A stretch of DNA of 64,000 bases from Sulfurivermis sp040755915 (GTDB lineage: Bacteria; Pseudomonadota; Gammaproteobacteria; Thiohalomonadales; Thiohalomonadaceae), in NCBI GenBank assembly GCA_040755915.1, contig JBFLWM010000033.1:1-64000 (forward strand), in the 5' to 3' direction. The notes below the pieces were generated by a model, which worked only from the letters and a program-made list of their open reading frames with translations, searched no databases and had not been told where the DNA came from. Positions 7,687-15,748 of the stretch are shown piece by piece (within the stretch, counting starts at the first letter, position 1; each line of letters starts with the position of its first letter). A program made the position numbers and the translations under genes.

Positions 7687-8277
7687 TCAGGCGAGGTCCT
7701 CCACCAGCGCGGCGCGCACGTTGTCGGGCAGCGGCGCGGTGGCATGGCGGTAGTTGGGGTGGTCGATGCCGAGGGCAATGGCGGCGCCGTCCTTGGCGTC
7801 GGCGGCCATGGCCGGGGTGAGTTCGAAACGCAGGAAGTGTACCGAGGAGGTCTTTTCGGCATTTTCGCGTTCCAGATCCTCGTCGGCGATGGCGTAGACC
7901 TTGTCGTGGCCGCCCACCTGCATCCAGACCTTGTCCTCGATGCCGATGAGTCGGGCCAGTTCGCGGGCGCGCAGCTCCGGATCCTCATACTCCATCATGA
8001 AGGTGGCCTTCCAGTTGCAGCCGTCGGGGATCAGCGGATTGTAGGCATCCAGCTCCTCCTGAATGCCGGCGGCCTCGAAGATGCGCTCGGCGCGCAGCAT
8101 CTCCTGCACCTGGTAGTGCATGGTGAGGCGGTCTTCGAAGTAAAGCGTGGCATGCGGACCAATCTGCACGCGGCGGTTTTTCTTGTGCGCCATCACCCGC
8201 TGGCGGAACGCGGGGCGTACCTCGGCGTACTTCTCCAGGGAATACAGGTCGTCGCGTTGCAGTTTTTTCGTGCTCAT
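7687..8277 (-). CDS. DUF3501 family protein
   Basis: A 196-aa soluble protein matching the DUF3501 family by its opening (RDDLYSLEKYAEVRPAFR) and the GPHATLYFEDRLTMHYQVQE segment. The function is unknown. The family is consistently found beside the CCG-domain Fe-S protein and rubrerythrin, as here. The ATG at 8277 follows the Fe-S gene by 20 bases, so the two are one transcript. A role in oxidative-stress or sulfur redox chemistry has been suggested only from neighbourhood. Confidence 0.85.
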   Translation of the reverse strand: MSTKKLQRDDLYSLEKYAEVRPAFRQRVMAHKKNRRVQIGPHATLYFEDRLTMHYQVQEMLRAERIFEAAGIQEELDAYNPLIPDGCNWKATFMMEYEDPELRARELARLIGIEDKVWMQVGGHDKVYAIADEDLERENAEKTSSVHFLRFELTPAMAADAKDGAAIALGIDHPNYRHATAPLPDNVRAALVEDLA

Positions 8278-8297
8278 GGTTATCCGATCCTGATGGT

Positions 8298-9644
8298 CTA
8301 CAGCCCGTAGGCGATGCGCAGCAGCGTCATCGGATGCTCCGGCTGGCGTCCCTCCTGCAGGCCGTTCTCGATGTGATGGCCGGCCATGGGGCAGTCGCTG
8401 GAGTAGTGATCGCATTCCGCATCCTTCACCTTCTTCACCACCGGGCGGCAGATCTTCATGGCGATGTCGTGGTATTCGCTCTTGACTGCGTAGGTGCCGT
8501 CATGGCCGGAGCAACGCTCGATGACGTCCAGTGTGGTGTCCGGCACCAGGCTCAAGATATCACGCGTCTTCAGGCCGATGTTCTGCACGCGCAGGTGGCA
8601 GGGCACGTGGTAGCTCACCTTGCCCAGCGATTGCTTGAAGCCGGTGTTGAGCTTGCCTTCCTTGTGGCGCAGGGCGAGATATTCGAACGGGTCGAACATG
8701 TGCTGCTTCACCTTCTGCACGCCGGCATCCTCGGGGAACATCAACGGCAGTTCCTGCTTGAACATCAGCGCGCAGGACGGCACCGGTGCGACGATGTCGT
8801 AGCCGGCATCGATGGCGGCGAGCAACACCGGGATGTTGGCGTCCCTGGCGCGCTCGACCGCCTCCAGATCGCCCAGCTCCAGCCTGGGCATGCCGCAGCA
8901 CTGCTCCTTTTCCACCAGCGTCATTTCGATGTTGTTGTGCTCGAACACCTTGAACAGGTCTTCGGCGATGTGCGGCTCGTTGCGGTTGCCGTAGCAGGTG
9001 GCGAACAGGGCGACGCGGCCGGTGGTACGGCCGGCGGCCTCGGGCCGGCTCACCGTGGTGCGATGGCCGGCGAGACGCTTGCGCGCGGTATGGCTGTGAT
9101 ACTGCGGCAGCAGGGCCCCGGGATGTACGCCGAGCACGAATTGCAGGCCCTGGCGGAACAGGCCGATCCTGTTCACCGCGTTGACCACGGGCGCGAGGCC
9201 CGGCGCACCGGCGAGGGCGCCGACGGCGTCGGTGGCGGTGAGGATCCGGTCGCGTATCTTGAACTCGCCTTTTCTGAACTTCACCGCCTTGGCCCGCAGC
9301 ATGGTGTGGGGGAAGTCGAGGTTCCACTCGTGCGGCGGCACGTAGGGGCACTTGGTCATGTAGCACAGGTCGCACAGGTAGCAGTGATCGACCACCTGCC
9401 AGTAGTCCTCCTTCTTCACGCCGTCCACTTCCATGGTGTCGGATTCGTCCACCAGGTCGAACAGGGTGGGGAAGGAATTGCACAGGCTGACGCAGCGGCG
9501 GCAACCGTGGCAGATATCGAAGATGCGCTCCAGTTCTGTGAACAGCGCGCCCTCGTCGTAAAACCCGGGATTGCGCCAGTCCAGCGGGTGGCGGGTGGGG
9601 GCCTCCAGATTGCCTTCGCGGCGGGATTCGGTCGGTGCGGACAT
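8298..9644 (-). CDS. Heterodisulfide-reductase-related (CCG domain) Fe-S oxidoreductase
   Basis: This 448-aa protein has two N-terminal [4Fe-4S] motifs: CHGCRRCVSLC near residue 44, ending in a further Cys-Pro type site, and CYLCDLCYMTKCP near residue 92. Two C-terminal CCG-type domains follow, seen as EQCCGMPRLE near residue 253 and ERCSGHDGTYA near 376. This is the GlpC/HdrD/GlcF architecture, which transfers electrons between a flavoprotein and quinone or a disulfide. No membrane helix is obvious. GGGAGG sits seven bases before the ATG. It is co-transcribed with DUF3501; the rubrerythrin lies 260 bases upstream with its own promoter. Confidence 0.88.
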   Translation of the reverse strand: MSAPTESRREGNLEAPTRHPLDWRNPGFYDEGALFTELERIFDICHGCRRCVSLCNSFPTLFDLVDESDTMEVDGVKKEDYWQVVDHCYLCDLCYMTKCPYVPPHEWNLDFPHTMLRAKAVKFRKGEFKIRDRILTATDAVGALAGAPGLAPVVNAVNRIGLFRQGLQFVLGVHPGALLPQYHSHTARKRLAGHRTTVSRPEAAGRTTGRVALFATCYGNRNEPHIAEDLFKVFEHNNIEMTLVEKEQCCGMPRLELGDLEAVERARDANIPVLLAAIDAGYDIVAPVPSCALMFKQELPLMFPEDAGVQKVKQHMFDPFEYLALRHKEGKLNTGFKQSLGKVSYHVPCHLRVQNIGLKTRDILSLVPDTTLDVIERCSGHDGTYAVKSEYHDIAMKICRPVVKKVKDAECDHYSSDCPMAGHHIENGLQEGRQPEHPMTLLRIAYGL

Positions 9645-9789
9645 GCTGCCTCCCTACCTGATGGTTATGCGCATCTAGTCGCAGGGGAAACGGGGCGCGG
9701 GGGGCCGCGTTTCCCTTGCGGCCAGGGCGGGCAAAAAGGCCGGCAGAGCCTGATGCCGGTCAGTTAAGCGCCAAAGTGACGAACAACCT

Positions 9790-9841
9790 GTAGGAGCCGA
9801 GTCCTCCCGGCGAACATTCGCCCAGGGGACTGGGCTCCTAC
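9790..9841. repeat. Palindromic repeat (GTAGGAGCC type)
   Basis: Arms of 15 bp at 9790-9804 and 9827-9841 pair with one mismatch (GTAGGAGCCGAGTCC against GGACTGGGCTCCTAC). It is a smaller member of the GTAGGAGC-headed palindromes. It sits after the rubrerythrin gene and may end its transcript. Confidence 0.75.
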
Positions 9842-9904
9842 GCGATCACGAATCGGATAACTGACATGCGCTACGGCAGGGCCGGCCCCCTCACCGCGAC
9901 ACCT

Positions 9905-10327
9905 TTACTGTCCCAGGGTGTCGAGGGCCTTCTGGAAGCGGTTGGCGTGGGAGCGCTCCGCCTTGGCCAGGGTCTCGAACCAGTCGGCGATTTCGTCGAA
10001 GCCTTCGGCGCGGGCGGTCTTGGCCATGCCCGGATACATGTCGGTGTACTCGTGGGTTTCGCCGGCGATGGAGGTCTTCAGGTTGGCCTCGGTGCCGCCG
10101 AAGGGCAGGCCGGTGGCGGGGTCGCCGCACTGCTCCAGGTATTCCAGGTGGCCATGGGCATGGCCGGTTTCGCCTTCGGCGGTGGAGCGGAACACGGCGG
10201 CGACGTCGTTGTAGCCCTCCACGTCGGCCTTGGCCGCGAAGTAGAGGTAACGGCGGTTGGCCTGGGATTCGCCGGCGAATGCTTCTTTCAGGCTCTGTTC
10301 GGTCTTGCTGCCTTTCAGGTTTGCCAT
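9905..10327 (-). CDS. Rubrerythrin-type diiron protein without rubredoxin domain
   Basis: The 140-aa protein is a ferritin-like four-helix bundle. Diiron ligands are visible as FAGESQANRRY, AEGETGHAHGHLEY, GETHEY and the C-terminal AKAERSHANRF. The usual C-terminal rubredoxin Cys-x2-Cys pair is missing, so electrons must come from another carrier; the Fe-S protein encoded next is a candidate. Rubrerythrins reduce hydrogen peroxide. AAGGAGG lies eight bases before the ATG. A sigma70 promoter with a palindromic operator is visible upstream. Confidence 0.9.
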   Translation of the reverse strand: MANLKGSKTEQSLKEAFAGESQANRRYLYFAAKADVEGYNDVAAVFRSTAEGETGHAHGHLEYLEQCGDPATGLPFGGTEANLKTSIAGETHEYTDMYPGMAKTARAEGFDEIADWFETLAKAERSHANRFQKALDTLGQ

Positions 10328-10402
10328 GAAACAGACCTCCTTGCTGGTGGGGTGGGTGGAATAGCAGACACCACTTGGATTCAGTCTAAATAACCCAAAA
10401 AG

Positions 10403-10431
10403 AACTTAGACCAGGTCTAAGCGGGCGTCAA
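10403..10431 (-). promoter_or_regulatory. Rubrerythrin promoter with palindromic operator in the spacer
   Basis: On the minus strand TTGACG (10426-10431), a 17-bp spacer and TAAGTT (10403-10408) form a plausible sigma70 promoter. A perfect 17-bp palindrome, CTTAGACC-A-GGTCTAAG (plus-strand 10405-10421), overlaps the spacer and -10. A further half site, GTCTAA, lies at 10383-10388. The position implies repression by a dimeric regulator, possibly of the Rrf2 or Fur/PerR type; identity not determined. Confidence 0.55.
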
Positions 10432-10545
10432 TGTTTTCGGCGTGTGTGGTTCCTGCGGAATGTCCGCGGGACCGCTAAGGGTAGTACAGAAGGGGGGCCA
10501 GCGGGGACGACGGGAGGGGCGGGGTCACCCCTCCCGTCGCGGGGG

Positions 10546-11118
10546 TTACAGCTTCACGCCTTCCACCGACAGATCCAGATACACCTCGCGCGAGGCGGGG
10601 CCGAGGTCGTAGTCGATGCCGAAATCCTTCAGTACCAGTTTGGTGGTGCCGAAGAAGCCGCGGCGCTGGCCGCCCCAGGGATCGGCGCCGGCACCGATGT
10701 GTTCGACGTCGATGGCGACAGGCCTGGTGACGCCGTGCAGGGTGAGATTGCCCTTCAGCACGGCCTTGCCGTTGCCCTTGTCTTCAAAGCCGGTGCTGAC
10801 GAACCTGGCGGTGGGGAACTTGCCCACATCGAGGAAGTCCTTGCCGCGCAGGTGCTTGTCACGCTCGGCGTGGTTGGAGTCGATGCTGGCGGTGCGGATG
10901 TTCACCTCCACCTTGGCGGCGGCGGGGTTCTTTTCGTCATAGCTGAACCTGCCGTCGAAGTCGTTGAAGCGGCCATACAGCCAGGAGTAGCCCAGGTGCT
11001 GGATGCGGAACTGGATGAAGGCATGGGCGCCCTTGGTGTCGATGACATAGTCGGCAGCGTGCAGCGGGGCGGCGGCGCCGAGGATCAGCAGCAACAGCGG
11101 GATGATGGTTTTCTTCAT
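10546..11118 (-). CDS. YceI family periplasmic lipocalin-like protein
   Basis: A 190-aa exported protein with a signal peptide ending PLHAAD (about residue 21). It shows typical YceI motifs: DTKGAHAFIQFRIQHLG, FDGRFSYD and SREVYLDLSVEG at the end. The YceI beta-barrel binds polyisoprenoids or related amphiphiles and is commonly paired with cytochrome b561, as here. AGGAG lies before the ATG at 11118, which was preferred to an upstream in-frame start. The gene is 34 bases downstream of the cytochrome gene on the same strand, so pirin, b561 and YceI look like one operon. Confidence 0.9.
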   Translation of the reverse strand: MKKTIIPLLLLILGAAAPLHAADYVIDTKGAHAFIQFRIQHLGYSWLYGRFNDFDGRFSYDEKNPAAAKVEVNIRTASIDSNHAERDKHLRGKDFLDVGKFPTARFVSTGFEDKGNGKAVLKGNLTLHGVTRPVAIDVEHIGAGADPWGGQRRGFFGTTKLVLKDFGIDYDLGPASREVYLDLSVEGVKL

Positions 11119-11152
11119 GGTGAGGCTCCTTTTGTGGTGAGGTCGTTGCATG

Positions 11153-11698
11153 TCAGCGGCCGAGCATGCGTCGCAGCGTGCGGTCGCGGTCGATGAAGTG
11201 ATGTTTCAGGGCGCCGGCGATGTGCAGCAGCACCAGCGCCATCAGCGTGACGGCGAGGGTCAGGTGCACGGCGCCGGCGATGTCTTCCTGCTGCGGGATG
11301 GCAGTGATCGTGGCCGGAATGCTGAACAGGCCGAACACCTCGACGGCGCGGCCGTCGGCGGTGGAGATGAGATAGCCGCTGGCCATGATGGCGAACAGCA
11401 GCAGGTAGAGCAGTCCGTGCACGAGGTGCGCGGCGCGGCGCTCCAGCGGCGTGTGGCTGGCCAGCGGCGACGGCGGCGGCGAGTACAGGCGCCAGGCGAG
11501 GCGCGCCAGCATCACGACGAACAGCACGACGCCGATACTCTTGTGCAGCGCCGGCCCCTGGCGGTACCAGGCATCGTAGTAGGTCAGGCTGGTCATCCAC
11601 AGGCCAAGGCCGAACAGGCCGAACACTGCCAGCGCCACCAGCCAGTGCAGCAGTACCGCAGCGAGACCGTAGCGCTCCCTGTCGTTGCGCAGTCGCAT
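11153..11698 (-). CDS. Cytochrome b561 (CybB-like)
   Basis: The 181-aa membrane protein has four helices. Haem-ligand histidines are visible in HWLVALAVF (helix 1), LHKSIGV (helix 2), and VHLTLAVTLMALVLLHIAGALKHH region (helix 4, His pairs). CybB-type cytochromes oxidise ubiquinol and reduce superoxide or other acceptors. Its ATG shares one base with the stop of the pirin gene (TGATG), so they are translationally coupled. The YceI gene follows, the usual partner. Divergent LysR control is likely for the whole set. Confidence 0.9.
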   Translation of the reverse strand: MRLRNDRERYGLAAVLLHWLVALAVFGLFGLGLWMTSLTYYDAWYRQGPALHKSIGVVLFVVMLARLAWRLYSPPPSPLASHTPLERRAAHLVHGLLYLLLFAIMASGYLISTADGRAVEVFGLFSIPATITAIPQQEDIAGAVHLTLAVTLMALVLLHIAGALKHHFIDRDRTLRRMLGR

Positions 11699-12546
11699 CA
11701 GAACCTCCCCGCGCGGTAGTCGCTGTAGGCCTGGTGCAGCTCGGCCTCGCTGTTCATCACGAACGGTCCGCCGCGCACCACCGGTTCGCGCAGCGGTGCG
11801 CCGCTGACCAGCAGCAGACGGCTATCTGCGTCGGCCACGATTTCGACCGCATCACCCGCGCCGAGCAGGGCGAGGGAACAGGCGTCGATGCGGCGACCGT
11901 CGATGTGTACCGCCCCCGCGAAGACATAGACGAAGGCGTTGCGCTCAACAGCGACCGGCTCCTCGAAACGCGCACCGGCGGGCAGGGTGATGTCGAAATA
12001 GCTGGCCGGCGTGATCAGTGCGCGCACCGGACCGGTGGTGCCGCGGCGGGTGGTGCCCGCGATCACCTTGACCAACGTGCCGTCCTCGCGTGTTTCCACC
12101 GGGATCGATGCGGCACCGAATTCCTGGTAGCGCGGCGCCATCATCTTGTGCGCCGCCGGCAGGTTGACCCACAGCTGGAAGCCGGCCAGCAGACCGTCCT
12201 CCTGTTCGGGCATCTCGGAATGGACGATGCCGCGCCCGGCGGTCATCCACTGCACGCCGCCATGCTTGATGACGCCGCTGTGGCCGGCGTTGTCGCCGTG
12301 GCGCATGCGGCCGTGCAGCAGGTAGGTGACGGTCTCGAAGCCGCGGTGCGGGTGGGGCGGGAAGCCGCCGATGTAATCGTCCGGGTCGTCGGAACGGAAA
12401 TCGTCCAGCAGCAGGAAGGGGTCGAGCTGCGGCAGCGTCGGCCCGCCGATGAGCCGGGTCAGGCGCACGCCGTCGCCGTCGGCGGTTTCCTGGCCGCGCA
12501 CCACCTGGGCGACCGGGCGTGCGGTGTGGCTGACTTTCTGGTCCAT
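11698..12546 (-). CDS. Pirin family protein
   Basis: A 282-aa bicupin. The N-terminal domain carries the pirin signature HPHRGFETVTYLLHG with metal ligands His-x-His, then the histidine and glutamate of MTAGRGIVHSE. Some pirins are quercetinases and others are redox-responsive regulators; this sequence does not decide which. GGAGGT lies near the ATG at 12546; the longer in-frame reading upstream covers the lysR promoter and is rejected. It is the first gene of the pirin-b561-yceI operon and is divergent from a LysR regulator gene 150 bases away. Confidence 0.92.
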   Translation of the reverse strand: MDQKVSHTARPVAQVVRGQETADGDGVRLTRLIGGPTLPQLDPFLLLDDFRSDDPDDYIGGFPPHPHRGFETVTYLLHGRMRHGDNAGHSGVIKHGGVQWMTAGRGIVHSEMPEQEDGLLAGFQLWVNLPAAHKMMAPRYQEFGAASIPVETREDGTLVKVIAGTTRRGTTGPVRALITPASYFDITLPAGARFEEPVAVERNAFVYVFAGAVHIDGRRIDACSLALLGAGDAVEIVADADSRLLLVSGAPLREPVVRGGPFVMNSEAELHQAYSDYRAGRF

Positions 12547-12638
12547 GATGACCTCCGCTGTATCGGGGGCGCAGTGGGTGGGGCAACGGGAATCGCGTCC
12601 CGCCCACCAGCGCCGTGGTGTTGGGAACAAGTTTAGGG

Positions 12639-12666
12639 TTGCCGAATAAGGAATAAAGGCGATAAT
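12639..12666 (+). promoter_or_regulatory. Putative sigma70 promoter of the lysR gene
   Basis: TTGCCG (12639-12644), a 16-bp spacer and GATAAT (12661-12666) precede the LysR start by about 30 bases. It lies in the 150-bp divergent region shared with pirin, where LysR regulators usually bind. Confidence 0.45.
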
Positions 12667-12696
12667 CAGCAAAAGACTGTTGCGAATATTGGAACA

Positions 12697-13605
12697 ATGG
12701 ACCGCTTCGACTCCCTGCAAACCTTCGTCGCCGTGGTGGAGGCCGGCAGCTTCAGCGCCGCCGCCGTGCGGCTCGACCGCGCCAAGTCGGCGGTGAGCCG
12801 GCAGCTGGCGGCACTGGAGGCGCACCTCGGCGTGCAGCTGCTCAACCGCACCACCCGCCGCCTGTCGCTCACCGAGGCGGGGCGGGAATTCCACGAGCGG
12901 GCGCAGCGCATCCTCGCCGACCTGGAGGAGGCGGAGCTGTCGGTGGCGGTGGAACAGACCGCCCTGCGCGGCCGCCTGCGGCTGGCGGCGCCGTTGTCCT
13001 TCGGTGTGCAGCACCTGGCGCCGGCGCTGGCGGAGTTTCTGACGCAGCATCCGGAGCTGGTGCTGGATCTCGACCTGGACGACCGTCGCATCAATCTGGT
13101 GGAAGAGGGTTTCGATCTGGCGCTGCGTATCGGTGAGCTGGCCGATTCATCGCTGGTGGCCCGTCCGCTGGCCCCGATCCGCATGCAGCTGTGCGCCAGC
13201 CCCGACTATCTGCGCCGCCACGGCACGCCGCGCACGCCGCAGGACCTGGCTTTTCATGCCGGCCTGGTGTACGGCAACGTGCCGGAGGCGCAGCAGTGGC
13301 GCTTCCTCGATGCCGCCGGCAAGGTACACAGCGTGAAGGTGCCGGCACGGCTGCGCGCCAACAACGGCGACGTGCTGCTGCGCGCCGCGCTCGATGGCCT
13401 CGGCGTGGTGGTGTCGCCCACCTTCATCACCCACCGCGCCCTGGCGGCCGGGGAACTGGTGCCGCTGCTGCCCGATTACCGGGCGCCGGGCACCACCGCG
13501 TATGCGGTGTATCCCTCGCGCCGTCATCTGCCGCAGCGGGTGCGCGTGCTGATCGACTTTCTGGCGCAGCGCTTCGGCGCAACGCCGTATTGGGATCAGG
13601 CATGA
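12697..13605 (+). CDS. LysR family transcriptional regulator
   Basis: The 302-aa protein opens with MDRFDSLQTFVAVVEAGSF and a winged HTH (residues 1-60, with SAAAVRLDRAKSAVSRQLAALE as recognition region). A periplasmic-binding-like effector domain follows at about residues 90-295. It belongs to the CrgA/AaeR-like subgroup often found beside pirin genes. Divergent placement suggests it controls the pirin-b561-yceI operon and itself. Its stop overlaps the tmcA start (ATGA, 13602-13605), so tmcA may be partly driven from the same promoter. Confidence 0.92.
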   Translation: MDRFDSLQTFVAVVEAGSFSAAAVRLDRAKSAVSRQLAALEAHLGVQLLNRTTRRLSLTEAGREFHERAQRILADLEEAELSVAVEQTALRGRLRLAAPLSFGVQHLAPALAEFLTQHPELVLDLDLDDRRINLVEEGFDLALRIGELADSSLVARPLAPIRMQLCASPDYLRRHGTPRTPQDLAFHAGLVYGNVPEAQQWRFLDAAGKVHSVKVPARLRANNGDVLLRAALDGLGVVVSPTFITHRALAAGELVPLLPDYRAPGTTAYAVYPSRRHLPQRVRVLIDFLAQRFGATPYWDQA

Positions 13606-15713
13606 CGGCGCCGCGACAGGTGTGGGTGCTGGCCGGTGGGCGGGAATGGGCGCGCACGGTGGCCATGCACTACGCCTGCGACGGCATGCTGTGGCTGGGC
13701 GAGCCGCCAGCGGGTGCGCCCGGTGGTGCGGCGCGCGAGGCACACAAGTGGCTGGGGCGCGAACTGGACCTGTTGGTGATCGATGCCTGGGCCGGTTTCG
13801 ATGTGGAGGCCTTCGGCGCGGCCAGCGGTGCGCTGCGCGGCGGCGGTCTGCTGCTGCTGCTGACACCGCCACTGGCCGAGTGGCCGCACTATGCCGATCC
13901 GGAATACGCGCGTATCGCGGTGCACCCGCATACGCCCGCTGACGTGAGCGGGCGCTTTCTTGCGCGCTTTGTGCGTCTGCTGCAGAGCCACGACATCAGG
14001 GTATTGGGTGAGGCCGATGCGCTGCCCGCGTGGCAGGCGACGCCAGGCAACCATCCAGCCAACTGGCATACCGCCGATCAGCAGGCGGCGCTGGAGGCGA
14101 TCATGGCGATGGCGCAGGCGGCCGCGCCCGTACCGTTGGTGCTCACCTCCGATCGCGGCCGCGGCAAATCGGCGGTGCTGGGCATGGCGGCGGCGCAGTT
14201 GCTGCGCCAGGGCACGCACCGCATCGTGGTGACGGCGCCGCGCCTGGCGGCAGTGGAGACCTTGTTCGAACACGCCGCACGCAACACCGAGCGTAGGGCG
14301 GACTTCAGTCCGCCAGCCGAACTCCTGATGAAGGCAGATGGCGGACTGAAGTCCGCCCTACGATCTGCTCCGGACGAGAGTGCGGGCATTCGCTTCGTTG
14401 CCCCCGACGAGCTGCTGCACACCCTGCCAGGGGCCGACCTGCTGCTGGTGGACGAGGCCGCGGCGATCCCGGCGCCATTGCTGGAGCGCCTGCTGGCGCA
14501 CTATCCGCGCAGCGTGTTCGCCACCACGCTGCACGGTTACGAGGGCACCGGGCGCGGCTTTGCCGTGCGCTTCCAGCGCGTCCTGAATGAGCGTGCGCCG
14601 GGCTGGCGCAGCGTGCGCCTGACCGAAGCGATCCGCTGGCCGGAAAATGATCCGCTGGAGCGGTTCGTGTTCGATGCCCTGCTGCTCGATGCGCAGGCGG
14701 CCGATGATACGCAGATGCGTGGCGTCGCAGCGGGTGCGTGCAGCATCGAGCGGGTGGAGCGCGACGTCCTGCTGGCCGATGATGCCCTGCTGCACCAGTT
14801 GTTCGGCCTGCTGGTGCTGGCCCATTACCGCACCAGTCCCCTCGACCTGCGCCACCTGCTCGACGGACCCAACGTCAGCGTGTGGCTGATGCGCCGGCAG
14901 GGACAGGTGGTGGCGACGGCATTGACGGTGCGCGAGGGCGGCTTCGATGAGGCATTGGCCGCGGCGATCTATCGCGGCGAGCGGCGGCCGCGCGGTCATC
15001 TCATTCCGCAATCACTGGCCTTGCACAGCGGCTTTGTCGCGGCGCCGCTGCTGTCGGGCGAGCGCATCATGCGCATCGCCGTGCATCCCGCCGCACAGCA
15101 GCGCGGCCTCGGTACGCGCTTGCTGCAGGCCATCCTCGAACAGGCGCAAGGCGACGACCTCGATTTCGTCGGCGCCAGCTTTGGTGCCAGCGCCGAACTG
15201 CTGGCGTTCTGGCAGCGTGCGGCATTTGTGCCGGTGCGTCTCGGCCTGACGCGCGAGGCGAGCAGCGGCGCCCATTCGGTGATCGTGCTGCGGCCATTGT
15301 CGGTTGCGGGGGAGCAATTGTTTGTGGCGGCGCGGGAGCGTTTCCTGGCCCACCTTCCTGCGCTGCTGCGCGACGGCATGGAAGAGGTGGATGCCGATGT
15401 GGCGGCAATGCTGCGGCAAGGCGCACACGCCGATGACGGCGCGGAGCTGGACGCGCAGGACTGGCGCGACGTGGAAAGCTTCGTGCAGGGCTGGCGTGGC
15501 TACGAGGTGTGTCAGGTGGCCGTGCGCAAGCTGGTGCGTGCCACCATCGACCAGGCAGTGCTGGATGCCGTGCAGCGTGAACTGCTGCAACACAAGGTAT
15601 TGCTGTGCGAGCCGTGGGAGTCGGTGATTGCCGCGCGGGGCTACAGCGGCCGGGCGCAGGCGCTGGCGGCACTGCGCACTGCGGTGGCGCAGTGTCGTAA
15701 TGCCGCCCTGTAG
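13602..15713 (+). CDS. tmcA: tRNA(Met) cytidine acetyltransferase TmcA
   Basis: This 703-aa enzyme acetylates the wobble cytidine of elongator tRNA-Met using acetyl-CoA and ATP. It has an N-terminal DUF1726-like domain, a helicase-like ATPase with Walker A SDRGRGKS near residue 185 and Walker B LLLVDEAAAIP near 280, and a GNAT domain with the acetyl-CoA loop VHPAAQQRGLGTRL near 490. The C-terminal tRNA-binding part is present. About 25 residues between APRLAAVETLFEHA and IRFVAPDELL are encoded by a palindromic repeat (14292-14362) and appear to be an insertion. The ATG overlaps the lysR stop; longer open frame upstream lies inside lysR and is not used. Confidence 0.93.
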   Translation: MTAPRQVWVLAGGREWARTVAMHYACDGMLWLGEPPAGAPGGAAREAHKWLGRELDLLVIDAWAGFDVEAFGAASGALRGGGLLLLLTPPLAEWPHYADPEYARIAVHPHTPADVSGRFLARFVRLLQSHDIRVLGEADALPAWQATPGNHPANWHTADQQAALEAIMAMAQAAAPVPLVLTSDRGRGKSAVLGMAAAQLLRQGTHRIVVTAPRLAAVETLFEHAARNTERRADFSPPAELLMKADGGLKSALRSAPDESAGIRFVAPDELLHTLPGADLLLVDEAAAIPAPLLERLLAHYPRSVFATTLHGYEGTGRGFAVRFQRVLNERAPGWRSVRLTEAIRWPENDPLERFVFDALLLDAQAADDTQMRGVAAGACSIERVERDVLLADDALLHQLFGLLVLAHYRTSPLDLRHLLDGPNVSVWLMRRQGQVVATALTVREGGFDEALAAAIYRGERRPRGHLIPQSLALHSGFVAAPLLSGERIMRIAVHPAAQQRGLGTRLLQAILEQAQGDDLDFVGASFGASAELLAFWQRAAFVPVRLGLTREASSGAHSVIVLRPLSVAGEQLFVAARERFLAHLPALLRDGMEEVDADVAAMLRQGAHADDGAELDAQDWRDVESFVQGWRGYEVCQVAVRKLVRATIDQAVLDAVQRELLQHKVLLCEPWESVIAARGYSGRAQALAALRTAVAQCRNAAL
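14292..14362. repeat. Palindromic element inside the tmcA coding sequence
   Basis: Perfect 24-bp inverted arms at 14292-14315 and 14339-14362 enclose a 23-nt loop. The head CGTAGGGCGGACTTCAGTCC resembles the intergenic GTAGG-headed palindromes. The element is read in frame as residues around RRADFSPPAELLMKADGG, between conserved ATPase blocks. It is the only such element within a coding region of the window. Confidence 0.9.
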
Positions 15714-15748
15714 GTCGGCAGAAAATTCAGCAGGGGGCCCGCGGCCTG

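Noticed and set aside
13191..13601. Extended N-terminus of tmcA
   Set aside because: The upstream open frame overlaps the coding region of lysR; TmcA family starts at 13602.
15714..15748. Intrinsic terminator between tmcA and pap
   Set aside because: The GGGGCCCGCGG stem is short and not followed by a U-tract on either strand.
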